Source: Lichenicola cladoniae (GTDB taxonomy: Bacteria > Pseudomonadota > Alphaproteobacteria > Acetobacterales > Acetobacteraceae). Taken from it: 64,000 nucleotides of DNA. The position numbers and the translations under genes were made by a program. The stretch's first letter is position 1. The number at the start of each line of letters is the position of its first letter. A model generated the notes under the pieces. The model was not told the DNA's origin. It saw nothing but the letters and a program-made list of their open reading frames with translations, and did not search any database. Positions 16,735-25,596 of the stretch are shown here, piece by piece. Location of the stretch: NCBI RefSeq assembly GCF_013201075.1, contig NZ_CP053708.1, positions 425,001 through 489,000 of the forward strand, given 5' to 3'.

Positions 16735-18330
16735 ATGCATCGACTTATCCTTGGCGCGGCACTGCGGCGGCGGCGGCAGGGCCTTCGTCGCGCACCGGCG
16801 CTGCTTCTGGCCTGCGCCACCGTCGGTGCTCTGCTCGTCCTGCTGCCGCTGGCGGTCACGGTGCTGGAAGCAACCGGCGTCGCGGGGTCCGAAGCGGTCT
16901 CGCTCCTGTGGCGACCGCTGGTCGGCGAGCTGCTGCTCAACACGATCGGGCTCGTGTTTGCGTCGGTGGTGGTCACGTCGGTGGTCGGCGTGACCTGCGC
17001 CTGGCTGGTCGAGCGCACCGACCTGCCGGGACGGCGTGCCTTCGCGGTGCTGGCGGCGGTGCCGCTGGCGATCCCGCCCTTCATCACCAGCTACGCCTGG
17101 GTGTCGCTCAGCTCGAACCTGCAGGATTTCACCGGCGCGCTTCTGGTAGTGGGGTCGGCCTACATGCCGCTGGTCTATCTTCCGGTCGCCGCCGCGCTGC
17201 GCGGCATGGACCCGGCGATCGAGGAGAGTGGCCGCGTGCTGGGCCTGGGTCCCTGGCGCTGCTTCATCCGCCTGGTCATGCCGCAGCTGCGGCCGGCGCT
17301 GCTTGGCGGCATGCTGCTGGTGGCCCTGAACGTGCTGGTGGAGTTCGGTGCCTTCGCGCTGCTCCGCTACCGGACCTTCACCACCCAGCTCTACGCCCAA
17401 TATCGGACCGGCCTGGCCGGTCCCAGTTCGGCGTTGCTGGCGACGGTCCTGATCCTGCTGTGCCTGCTGTGCCTCGCGCTGGAGCTGAAGGTGCGCGGTG
17501 GCAGCACCTACGCATCGCTCACCCGCGGCGCACGCCGGTCGCCATCCCGCTACCATCTGGGGTGGACCATGCTGCCGGCCTTGCTGTTCTTCGTGGCGCT
17601 GGCCTTCGCCACGATCGGTGTGCCGCTCGGCATGATCGTGTTCTGGCTGACCCAGCATAATTCGGCAGCAACCTCGGCTGCCGGCGTCTCCTGGCCGTTG
17701 CTGCTGCAGGCGACCGCCGGCTCGCTGTCGCTGGCCCTGGCGGGAGCGGCGCTGACCCTCCTCCTCGCATTGCCGCTCGGCTTCCTGTCGGTGCGCTATC
17801 CCGGCCGTGCCGCGACCGTTCTGGAACGCATCGCCTATCTCGGCCAGGGCGTGCCGGGGATCGTGGTGGCGCTGGCGCTGGTGACGCTGGCGATCAACCT
17901 GCTGCAACCGCTGTATCAGAGCGCGCCGCTGCTGGTCGTGGCCTACGCGATCCTGTTCCTGCCGCTGGCGCTGGTCAGCGTAAGGGCGGCATTCACCCAG
18001 GCGCAATCCAGGCTGGAGGATGCCGGCCGGGTGCTCGGGCTCGGACCGTTCGCTGTGGCCCGGCGTATCGTGCTGCCGCTGGCCGCACCCGGCCTCGGGG
18101 CGGCCGGCGCGCTGGTGTTCGTGGCGATCGTCACCGAGCTGACCACCACCCTGCTGCTATCGCCGATCGGCACCCAGACCCTGGCGACGCAGGTCTGGGC
18201 CGACACCACCACGCTCGCCTTCGCGGCCGCGGCACCCTATGCGGCGACGATGGTGGCACTCTCGCTGATCTCGACCTGGATCCTGGCGCGTCGGTTCGGC
18301 AGAAGTGCCGGCATTATCCCGGTGGGATAG
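16735..18330 (+). CDS. fbpB: Ferric iron ABC transporter permease FbpB
   Basis: A 531-residue inner-membrane protein made of two fused permease halves. Each has about six spans and its own cytoplasmic coupling loop: ESGRVLGLGPWRCF in the first half and DAGRVLGLGPFAVA in the second. The double-length form is normal for iron permeases of this type, in which one polypeptide provides both halves. It starts 30 bases after fbpA and ends nine bases before fbpC. Confidence 0.92.
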   Translation: MHRLILGAALRRRRQGLRRAPALLLACATVGALLVLLPLAVTVLEATGVAGSEAVSLLWRPLVGELLLNTIGLVFASVVVTSVVGVTCAWLVERTDLPGRRAFAVLAAVPLAIPPFITSYAWVSLSSNLQDFTGALLVVGSAYMPLVYLPVAAALRGMDPAIEESGRVLGLGPWRCFIRLVMPQLRPALLGGMLLVALNVLVEFGAFALLRYRTFTTQLYAQYRTGLAGPSSALLATVLILLCLLCLALELKVRGGSTYASLTRGARRSPSRYHLGWTMLPALLFFVALAFATIGVPLGMIVFWLTQHNSAATSAAGVSWPLLLQATAGSLSLALAGAALTLLLALPLGFLSVRYPGRAATVLERIAYLGQGVPGIVVALALVTLAINLLQPLYQSAPLLVVAYAILFLPLALVSVRAAFTQAQSRLEDAGRVLGLGPFAVARRIVLPLAAPGLGAAGALVFVAIVTELTTTLLLSPIGTQTLATQVWADTTTLAFAAAAPYAATMVALSLISTWILARRFGRSAGIIPVG

Positions 18331-18338
18331 GGTCGCCC

Positions 18339-19391
18339 ATGTCCGCGCTCGCGATCCGGGGCCTGTCCAAATCGTTCGGCGACGTGCCGGTTCTGCACCA
18401 GCTCGAGCTCGAGGTGGAGCAGGGCAGCCTGGTTGCCATCCTGGGTGCATCCGGTGGCGGCAAGACCACGCTGCTGCGGCTGATCTGCGGCTTCGAGCGC
18501 CAGGATGCAGGCACCATCTCGATCGGCGGCCAGTTGGCGTCCGGCCCGGATCTGCATCGCCGGCCGGAGCAGCGGCTCATCGGCTATGTGGCGCAGGACG
18601 GCGCCTTGTTCCCGCATCTGTCGGTGGGCCGCAACATCCTGTTCGGGCTCGACCGGAACGCCCGTCGCGAACACCGCCGGGCCGAGGCGCTGCTCGAGCT
18701 GGTGGGCCTGCCGATTTCCTATGCCGCGCGGCCGCCGCAGGAATTGTCCGGTGGCGAGCAGCAGCGGGTGGCACTGGCCCGGGCGCTGGCGCCGGCACCC
18801 AGCCTGGTCCTGCTCGACGAACCGTTCTCGGCGCTCGATGCCGCCTTGAGGGCCGGCACCCGGCGCGCGGTCGCCGATGCGCTGTCCCGCGCCGGTGCCA
18901 CCGCGCTGCTGGTGACGCACGACCAGTCCGAGGCGCTGTCGATGGGCGACCGGGTCGGCGTGCTGCGACACGGGCGACTTGTGCAGATTGCTGCCCCGTC
19001 CGAGCTCTATTGCCATCCGGTCGACGCCGAACTGGCTCGTTTCGTTGGCGAAGCCGTGCTGATGGAGGGTCATGTCACCGGACCCAGTGTCGCGTGCGCG
19101 CTCGGTCGCCTGGTCCTGGCTTCGGCCACGCCGGATGGCCCGGTCATGGTCATGGTGCGGCCGGAACAGATCGTCGTCGGCCCGCTATCCGGTTCCGGCT
19201 GCGACGCACGCATCGCGTCGGTTTCCTATTACGGTCACGATGCCAGCCTCGGCCTCGTGCTGCCGATGCTAGAGACGCCGTTGCTGGCCCGGGTCGGCGG
19301 TGCGCAGGCGCTGTCATTCCGGGATGGCGATGCGGTGCGCCTGTCGGTCGAGGGTACGGTGGTGGCGTTCCCGCGAACCCCTGGACAGTGA
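18339..19391 (+). CDS. fbpC: Ferric iron ABC transporter ATPase FbpC
   Basis: A 350-residue ATPase with Walker A GASGGGKTT (36-44), signature LSGGEQQRVALARAL, Walker B LVLLDEPFSALD and the switch His in VTHDQ. A C-terminal beta-rich regulatory (TOBE-like) region of about 110 residues follows, as is usual for FbpC/PotA-type subunits. It energises Fe(III) import through FbpB and is last gene of the operon. Confidence 0.92.
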   Translation: MSALAIRGLSKSFGDVPVLHQLELEVEQGSLVAILGASGGGKTTLLRLICGFERQDAGTISIGGQLASGPDLHRRPEQRLIGYVAQDGALFPHLSVGRNILFGLDRNARREHRRAEALLELVGLPISYAARPPQELSGGEQQRVALARALAPAPSLVLLDEPFSALDAALRAGTRRAVADALSRAGATALLVTHDQSEALSMGDRVGVLRHGRLVQIAAPSELYCHPVDAELARFVGEAVLMEGHVTGPSVACALGRLVLASATPDGPVMVMVRPEQIVVGPLSGSGCDARIASVSYYGHDASLGLVLPMLETPLLARVGGAQALSFRDGDAVRLSVEGTVVAFPRTPGQ

Positions 19392-19436
19392 TGGTCCGGT
19401 ACTCCGGCGCTTGGTCGGTCCGGAACGCTGCTTGAA

Positions 19437-19533
19437 GTCATCACGAAATAATTGATCCGGTCGTTCAAGTCGTCATGAACCGGCTCAAGATCTCCGGCCG
19501 AACAGGTGATGTAATTCCCATCATCGTGATGAC
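19437..19533. repeat. Repeated and inverted motif in the gap before the HWE kinase gene
   Basis: The 293-base gap 19392-19684 holds GTCATCACGA at 19437-19446 and its exact inverse TCGTGATGAC at 19524-19533. A related direct copy reads TTCAAGTCGTCATGAA near 19464-19479, compared with TTGAAGTCATCACGAA near 19432. Between them lies a potential hairpin with CCGG ends. The arrangement could be an operator, a leader structure or the fbpC transcript end. No other gene is seen in the gap. Confidence 0.35.
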
Positions 19534-19684
19534 GGCATCTGGTTGTAGGGGGCCGTTCTGCGGCTACAGTGCGCCGACGCCAGGCCCATCGCATCTGGAG
19601 CGCTCCCTTTGGCGCTCACGCCGGTTCGAAGGCACCGCTGCGCCGGAGACGCCACGAAACCAGCGATCAGGTGAACGAACCAGG

Positions 19685-21061
19685 ATGCGGCCTCCCGATA
19701 TGCGCGAATCGTTCGAGTGCGTTGCCGACAGCGTCACTGCGTTTGCGATCTTCACACAGGACCGGGCCGGCATCGTCACAAGCTGGAATATGGGTGCCGA
19801 GCGCCTAACCGGCTATCGGGATGCGGAAATCCTGGGCCGGATCTCGAACGTGATCTTCACGCCGGAAGATAATGCTGCCGGCATACCGGAGGCCGAGCGG
19901 GCCCAGGCCATGCTGGACGGGCGGGCCGAGGATGAGCGCTGGCATTTGCGCAAGAACGGCTCGCGCTTCTGGGGATCAGGGCTGCTGATCCCGCTCGCCG
20001 GTCCGGATGCCGGCTTCGTCAAGATCCTGCGCGATCTGACCGAGCGGCACGTCACGGCAAAGCGGCTGCGCGAGAACGAGGAATTGTTCCGCGTGCTTGC
20101 GACCAACGTGCCGCAACTGGTGTTCCGAACCCGGACAACGGGCGATCGCACCTGGGGCAGCCCGCAATGGATCGAGTTTACCGGACTGGACCTCGAGCAC
20201 AGCCTGAAGTTCGGCTGGCTGAGCGCGATTCACCCGGACGATCGCGAGGCGACGGTCGCCGCCTGGAGTGCAGCGCAGGAAGGCGGCGACTACAGTATCG
20301 AGCACCGTATTCGCCGGGCAGTCGACGGTGCGTATCGCTGGCACCAGACCCGAGCGAGGCAGATCGAAAGTGGCGATGCCGTCGCCGGTGAAATGGTCGG
20401 CACGTCCACCGATATCCACGATATGCGGAACCTCCGCGAGCGGCAGGAAATTCTGCTGGCCGAGCTTCAGCATCGCACGCGCAACCTGCTGGCCGTGGTG
20501 CGCTCGATCGCCGGGCAGACGCTGCGTGCGAGCGCCTCGCTTCAGGAATTCGATGCCGAATTCGGCGAGAGGCTGGCAGCGCTCGGTCGGGTGCAGGGCC
20601 TGCTTGCGCGGACCGACCATCAGGCCCTGGACCTGGGCACGTTGGTCGAAGCCGAACTCGCGGCTCATGCCGATGGCCGCCGGGCCGCGGACAAGGTACA
20701 TATCGAGGGGCCCCCGGCGGTCGTGTCGGCCGGAGCGGCGCAGGCGCTCACACTGGCCCTGCACGAGCTTGCCACCAATGCGGTGAAGTATGGCGCGCTG
20801 GGGCAGCCATCGGGACAGCTCTCGGTCACATGGCGCACGGAGGGAGTCGACGCGAAACGGATCGTGCTCGACTGGCGCGAGAGCGGCGTCGTCATGCCGG
20901 CCGGCGAGCCACGAAGGAAAGGTTATGGCAGCGAATTGATCGAGCGCGCGCTGCCCTACCAGTTGCGGGCCCACACGAGACTGCAGTTTGGCCCGGACGG
21001 CGTTCACTGCCATATCTCTGTACCGGTTGCAGCGACCGGGACGGGGGCGGGCCTTGACTGA
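19685..21061 (+). CDS. PAS-domain HWE-family sensor histidine kinase
   Basis: A 458-residue soluble kinase without membrane spans. Two PAS domains come first (about residues 8-125, with the PAS cue GAERLTGYRDAEILG, and 130-250, with HPDDREATV). The HWE/HisKA_2-type dimerisation box follows, with the phospho-acceptor H263 in AELQHRTRN. Then comes the ATPase, with the N box LHELATNAVKYGAL and a GYGSELIERALPYQL lid characteristic of the HWE group. It should sense an intracellular ligand or light/redox cue and phosphorylate the receiver encoded next, with which it overlaps. The ATG at 19685 is my choice; upstream in-frame starts add a basic, poorly conserved stretch. Confidence 0.88.
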   Translation: MRPPDMRESFECVADSVTAFAIFTQDRAGIVTSWNMGAERLTGYRDAEILGRISNVIFTPEDNAAGIPEAERAQAMLDGRAEDERWHLRKNGSRFWGSGLLIPLAGPDAGFVKILRDLTERHVTAKRLRENEELFRVLATNVPQLVFRTRTTGDRTWGSPQWIEFTGLDLEHSLKFGWLSAIHPDDREATVAAWSAAQEGGDYSIEHRIRRAVDGAYRWHQTRARQIESGDAVAGEMVGTSTDIHDMRNLRERQEILLAELQHRTRNLLAVVRSIAGQTLRASASLQEFDAEFGERLAALGRVQGLLARTDHQALDLGTLVEAELAAHADGRRAADKVHIEGPPAVVSAGAAQALTLALHELATNAVKYGALGQPSGQLSVTWRTEGVDAKRIVLDWRESGVVMPAGEPRRKGYGSELIERALPYQLRAHTRLQFGPDGVHCHISVPVAATGTGAGLD

Positions 21062-21497
21062 ACCGGCAAGCTCACTCCTTTCGGGTCGCCGGCTGATGGT
21101 CGTCGAGGACGACTACCTGGTCGCTATCGAGGTCGCCGGCGCGCTCGAGGATTGCGGCGCCCAGATCGTGGGAATGGCGGGCTCCATCAAGGATGCGCAG
21201 GCGCTGATCGCCGCCGAACATCATCGGCTGGACGGCGCGGTGCTCGACGTGAACCTCGACGGCGACCGTGTCTATCCGGTTGCCGACACGCTGATGGAAC
21301 TGGGGATTCCGTTCGTTTTCGCCACCGGCTATGATTTGTGGATCATCCCCGACACCTATGCCGCCATTCCCCGGTGCGAGAAGCCGATCCGCGTGGCGGC
21401 CCTGACGCGCCTGCTTGCCGCGCAGATCGCCAAATCACACCTGCCCGTGGCGCGATCGACCCTGCCTCCGATCACATCGGGCACGGAGAGGGTCTGA
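21054..21497 (+). CDS. Single-domain response regulator
   Basis: A 147-residue receiver domain with no output domain. The acidic pair is at E18-D19-D20, the phospho-acceptor is D65 (AVLDVNLDG), the switch Thr is T91 (FATGYD) and the Lys is K110 (EKPI). It probably starts at TTG 21054, overlapping the kinase stop and preceded by GGGGGCGGG; an ATG at 21096 would cut into the first strand. HWE kinase plus stand-alone receiver pairs commonly act as phosphorelay components or as sinks in alphaproteobacteria. Confidence 0.85.
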   Translation: MTEPASSLLSGRRLMVVEDDYLVAIEVAGALEDCGAQIVGMAGSIKDAQALIAAEHHRLDGAVLDVNLDGDRVYPVADTLMELGIPFVFATGYDLWIIPDTYAAIPRCEKPIRVAALTRLLAAQIAKSHLPVARSTLPPITSGTERV

Positions 21498-21599
21498 CAG
21501 CGACACCGGGCGCCACGACCGCCGGGAACACCCGACCGGGTTGCACATCGAAACATCGCGCCGATTGCCTGCGTGCCGGGCGGCTTCTACAGCATCTCC

Positions 21600-22382
21600 A
21601 TGTCGTCACGCCTCACCCCGTTCGCGGGCCGCCGCCGCGTTGCGCAGGCGGCCATACTAGCGCTCGTCCTTCTTGAAACCACCGCCAATACCGCAAGCGA
21701 TCCGGCCTGGGGCCAGACACCCTCGACCAGCCAGGCCCCGGCAGGGGGCGTGACCCTGAGCGTTCCGGTCGAGGGCGGTTACGATTTCCATTCGTCCGGT
21801 CCGCCATCGCCGGCAAGTCGGCTCAGGAATGCACCGCTGCCCGATCCGTCGACCGTTCCCAAGGTCGACAACAGCCTGCATGACCCCAATACCGGTGCCG
21901 ACACCACCGCGTTCGGCAGCGCCTACTCCTATCCCAATCCGAATTTTGGCACCGCTGCGGGTGAAAACTCGGTCGGCAATGCCGCCAGCAAATCGGCCAA
22001 CGTGCCACAGCGGACCGGCTTCGGGCTCGTGCTGTTCGAGTGGGGCTATCCGCCGAAGCCGATGCCGAAGGTGCCCGGCGAGGACCTTACCGCGGCACCG
22101 CCGCCGGTTCCCCTGATGCGGCTGGCCGTGCAGGCGAACGACGAGACCGTGCTCGATCCGAAGTCGCTTTGGGTCGTCCAGCGGGCGGTGCAGGCCTACG
22201 GCCGCGTCGGCCTCATCGAGATCGCCATCGAACTGCCGGCGGACCGGCCCGGCTGCTGCAAGCGCTTCCCCGACCTGCTGAGGACGGAGCTGATCCGAAG
22301 CGGCCTGGGTCCCGGTACGCGCGGAATGCTGGATGGCCACAGGATCAGGCTGGTGCTGGCGGGGCTGCCCGGATCAAGATGA
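21600..22382 (+). CDS. Secreted hypothetical protein, proline-rich
   Basis: A 260-residue protein I do not recognise. The N-terminus has a basic stretch and a hydrophobic core (AAILALVLLETTA), consistent with export. A low-complexity central region rich in Pro, Asn, Ser and Gly follows. The C-terminal 80 residues (from about 180) look folded, with a VVQRAVQAYGRVGLIEIAIELP segment and two adjacent Cys (GCCKRF). It lies 100 bases after the response regulator. The start is uncertain: a GTG at 21573 would add nine residues. No function is proposed. Confidence 0.6.
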   Translation: MSSRLTPFAGRRRVAQAAILALVLLETTANTASDPAWGQTPSTSQAPAGGVTLSVPVEGGYDFHSSGPPSPASRLRNAPLPDPSTVPKVDNSLHDPNTGADTTAFGSAYSYPNPNFGTAAGENSVGNAASKSANVPQRTGFGLVLFEWGYPPKPMPKVPGEDLTAAPPPVPLMRLAVQANDETVLDPKSLWVVQRAVQAYGRVGLIEIAIELPADRPGCCKRFPDLLRTELIRSGLGPGTRGMLDGHRIRLVLAGLPGSR

Positions 22383-22407
22383 GTTCGAACGCGAAGCGAG
22401 GCCCGGT

Positions 22408-23169
22408 ATGGCGAAGAATGCGAACAAGGCCGGCACGGTCCGGACCGGCATTGGTGGCTGGGTCTATCCGGCGTGGCGGGAGACCTTCTACCCGCCCTCG
22501 GTGAAGCCCGCCGAGCAGCTTGCCTATGCGTCCTCGAACCTCGCCACGATCGAGATCAACGGGACGTTCTACCGGACCCAGACACCTGCGAGCTTCGCGA
22601 AATGGCGGGATGAAACACCGGACGGGTTCTTGTTCTCGGTGAAGGCGGCGCGCGGTGCGGCGCAGCGCAAGGACCCGGCCGAGGCCGCGCCCTCGATCAC
22701 CCGGTTCCTGGAGTCGGGCCTTACCGAACTGGGCGACAAGCTTGGCCCGATCCTGTGGCAGCTGCCGCCCACGCGGGTTTTCGATGCTGGGGTCGTCGCG
22801 CAGTATCTCGATCTGTTGCCGGAAACGCTCGGCGGGCTGCGTCTGCGCCACGTGATCGAGGCGCAGCACGCGAGCTTCGCGTCGCCCGAGGCGCTGGCAC
22901 TTCTGACCGAGCGGGGTATCGCGCGCGCGATGGTCGAGACGAGCAAGAGCGACCTGGTCGAGGCCATCACCGCCGGGTTCGTCTATCTGCGGCTGGAACG
23001 CACCGAGGATGCCGAGCCGGCCGGTTACGCGCCGGCCGACCTGGATCGCTGGGCCAGCCGCCTGGCCGACTTCTCCGCCGATGGGCGCGACGTGTTCGCC
23101 TATGTCATTTCCGGCGCCAAGCATCGCGCACCGGCTGCCGCGATGGCGCTCGCGGAGCGGCTCGCCTGA
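22408..23169 (+). CDS. DUF72 (YecE-like) TIM-barrel protein
   Basis: A 253-residue cytoplasmic protein with the DUF72 pattern: GIGGWVYPAWRETFYP at the start, IEINGTFYRTQTPASFAKW, FSVKAAR, LGPILWQLPP, the VIEAQHASF segment and VYLRLERTE. Family members adopt a TIM-barrel fold with conserved acidic residues suggestive of an enzyme, but no reaction is established. The start at 22408 was chosen because the barrel begins soon after; it lies 25 bases after the previous gene. The 110 bases before the next gene contain a weak inverted repeat only. Confidence 0.85.
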   Translation: MAKNANKAGTVRTGIGGWVYPAWRETFYPPSVKPAEQLAYASSNLATIEINGTFYRTQTPASFAKWRDETPDGFLFSVKAARGAAQRKDPAEAAPSITRFLESGLTELGDKLGPILWQLPPTRVFDAGVVAQYLDLLPETLGGLRLRHVIEAQHASFASPEALALLTERGIARAMVETSKSDLVEAITAGFVYLRLERTEDAEPAGYAPADLDRWASRLADFSADGRDVFAYVISGAKHRAPAAAMALAERLA

Positions 23170-23279
23170 CGACCTCGCGTAATCGGCGTGGCGACGACCG
23201 ACGATAACCGGTCCCGGCGCCGATCGGTCGCGCATGTCGAAACCCCGCGCAAAATGCGGCGGAATCATCAAACCATCAC

Positions 23280-25484
23280 ATGGCGAACCATCGGCTCCGG
23301 GATAAAGCCTCGGCGATGCAGACCTCGCTCCTGGCCGCCGGCATCCTCCTGACGACCATCGGGACGGCCGCGCTGCAGCTTTCCCCCGCCTCTGCCGATG
23401 AACCCACCGAAATCGTCATGGTGCACCCGGACGATGCCGGCGCTGCGGCCATCGATGTCCCGAGCATGCAGAAGGCGGATGCGAGCGAACCCGCTTCCGT
23501 GGTCGGCCGCGCGGCGCTCGATCGCTACGTCGCCCCGACCGGCAACTACGCCGATGCGGTCCGGCTGACGCCTTCGGTCATGGATGTCTCCCCCAATGGT
23601 CCCGGACTCGGAGAGGCGCAGATCCTGACGATACGCGGTTTTACCGACGGCCAGTACAACGTGACCTACGACGGCATCCCGTTCGCCGACAGCGACGATT
23701 TCACCCATCATAGTTCGGCCTATTTCACGATGCGCGACTTATCCAGCGTCACGGTCGATCGCGGGCCGGGCGATGCCGCGACGATCGGCGATGCGACGTT
23801 CGGCGGCACCGTCGCGCTCCGCTCGCTGGGCACGTCCGGCCCAGGCACGATCGCGCCCGCCGGGTCCCTCGGATCTTTCGCTACACGGACCGGCGGCCTG
23901 TTGCTGAAGTCGGGAGCGGGGAGCCTGCCTGGCGGCGCGTCGGGCGTGTTCGATGTCGAGGCAGTGCAGAGCAAGGGTGCGCTCGACGGCGCTGCGCAAC
24001 GGCGCGCCACCGTGTTCGGGAAGCTCGTCGTGCCGCTGGCGCCATCGGTCACGCTGACGCTCGTCGGCAATGCCGGCCGTACGGTCCAGAACGAGCCGCC
24101 CGGTGCGACGCGCGAGCAGATCGCGGTATTCGGGCCGGCTACGGCGCTGAACGACGATCCGCGGTCGCAGGCCTATGGGGGCTATAGCGGCTCGGCGTAT
24201 CGCACCGACATGTCCTATGCGGCACTCGATGTCGCGCTGCCGGACGGGTCCACCCTGACCGATACGCTCTACAGCTACGGTCTCGACCGACATCTCGGCC
24301 ATGGGCTCGATCCGAACGGCGAGACGCCGAACGGCACCGCGCTCGGGATCGACCACGTGCCCGGGCAGATGGGCCGCATCGGGTTGCGTGCCTGGGGCGA
24401 CGTGCTCCATGCGACCAGGAGGCTTTCGACCGGCCTGTCGCTGGATGCGGGTGCCTGGATCGAGCGGCAGACCAATGCCCGCAGTCTGGTCGAGGTCGAC
24501 GAGACCGAAGGCGGCGCGCTCAACCCGGTGCTGGCGGTCGTTCGGGGTGTGCCGGGTTCGGGCGCGATCGACCGGATGCAGCGGGAAACGCTTCTCACGC
24601 TGCAACCCTATGCCCAGCTCGACTGGCAGGTGCGCCGATGGCTCGACATCACGGCCGGCCTCAAAGGCGCATGGTTCGATCGTGATATTGCGGCAGACGT
24701 CATGCAGGGTACCCGCCAGCCGACCCGGGTCGACCGTGCGTTCGGTGCGGTCCTGCCATCCGTCACCGCACGGGCTCGCCTCGACCCGGAACTGAGCCTT
24801 TACGCGCAGGTGGCAAGGGGATTCCTGGCGCCGCAACTCCAGCTGTTCGATGTCAGCAACCCGCGGACGGCGGCTATATCGCCGGAGAATACCTGGAATT
24901 TCCAGGTCGGCGCGACGTGGTCCGGACCGGGACTGGCGATCGCGGCCGACCTCTACGAGATCGTTTTCGACAATGCCGTGGGCGTACGGACTGTGGGCGG
25001 AGAGAGCGAGGATTTCGCGGAAGGGCGCATCGTCTATCGCGGCATCGAGGCGGAGGGCTCCCGTCAGCTCGGGTTCGGACTGAGCCTGTATGGAAGCGGT
25101 TCGCTCAACCAGGCACATCAATCTGCGAGCGCCGGCGGTGTCTCGGGTCCGGCGCCGACGACACCCCAGGCAACGCTTGCCGCCGGATTGACCTATGCCC
25201 GCAACGGGGTGAGCGCGTCGGTCATCGATCGCTGGGTCGGCGGCTCCTATGGCGATGTCGGGCGTGCGCAATGGATCGACCCCACCAACCAGCTCGATAT
25301 TTCCGCCGCCACGACCCTGGCTCGCCGGGGTGCCGCACCGATCGAGATCAAGGCACAGATTTTCAACCTGCTCGACAGCCGCAGGATCAATGGTCTGGCG
25401 GGCTACACTGTCGCCGCCAACATGCCGTTGTTCTGGACGCAGCCCGAACGCTCGATATTCCTAGGTGCCGGAGTCAAGTTCTAG
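23280..25484 (+). CDS. TonB-dependent outer membrane receptor
   Basis: A 734-residue receptor with an N-terminal export signal. The plug domain comes next, with ADAVRLTPSVMDVSP, an ILTIRGFTDGQYNVTYDGIPF segment and VTVDRGPGDAATIGDATFGGTVALRS. A long beta barrel then ends at the usual terminal Phe (FLGAGVKF). A likely TonB box, EIVMVHP, sits just after the signal. Family members import siderophore-iron, cobalamin or other scarce ligands; the C-terminal QPERSIFLGAGVKF pattern is typical of siderophore-type receptors, but the ligand is not evident. No ABC importer adjoins. The ATG at 23280 is used; the ATG at 23316 would also give a good signal peptide. Confidence 0.88.
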   Translation: MANHRLRDKASAMQTSLLAAGILLTTIGTAALQLSPASADEPTEIVMVHPDDAGAAAIDVPSMQKADASEPASVVGRAALDRYVAPTGNYADAVRLTPSVMDVSPNGPGLGEAQILTIRGFTDGQYNVTYDGIPFADSDDFTHHSSAYFTMRDLSSVTVDRGPGDAATIGDATFGGTVALRSLGTSGPGTIAPAGSLGSFATRTGGLLLKSGAGSLPGGASGVFDVEAVQSKGALDGAAQRRATVFGKLVVPLAPSVTLTLVGNAGRTVQNEPPGATREQIAVFGPATALNDDPRSQAYGGYSGSAYRTDMSYAALDVALPDGSTLTDTLYSYGLDRHLGHGLDPNGETPNGTALGIDHVPGQMGRIGLRAWGDVLHATRRLSTGLSLDAGAWIERQTNARSLVEVDETEGGALNPVLAVVRGVPGSGAIDRMQRETLLTLQPYAQLDWQVRRWLDITAGLKGAWFDRDIAADVMQGTRQPTRVDRAFGAVLPSVTARARLDPELSLYAQVARGFLAPQLQLFDVSNPRTAAISPENTWNFQVGATWSGPGLAIAADLYEIVFDNAVGVRTVGGESEDFAEGRIVYRGIEAEGSRQLGFGLSLYGSGSLNQAHQSASAGGVSGPAPTTPQATLAAGLTYARNGVSASVIDRWVGGSYGDVGRAQWIDPTNQLDISAATTLARRGAAPIEIKAQIFNLLDSRRINGLAGYTVAANMPLFWTQPERSIFLGAGVKF

Positions 25485-25596
25485 AACGGAATTGCTTCGA
25501 AGATCGGAGACCGAAGAAGGGATCTTATTAAACTGCCGACCATTCCGATCATGTAATCGAACGACAGGGTGCAGGGGGGGCGCATCAGGCTTCCAG

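Noticed and set aside
15706-18006. A 766-codon minus-strand frame over fbpA and fbpB
   Set aside because: Translation is low-complexity Gln/Arg/His, with no start context; it is a shadow of the iron transporter genes.
23170-23279. Inverted repeat CGACCGA / TCGGTCG after the DUF72 gene, considered as a terminator
   Set aside because: The loop is over 20 bases and no T-run follows; support is too weak for a feature.
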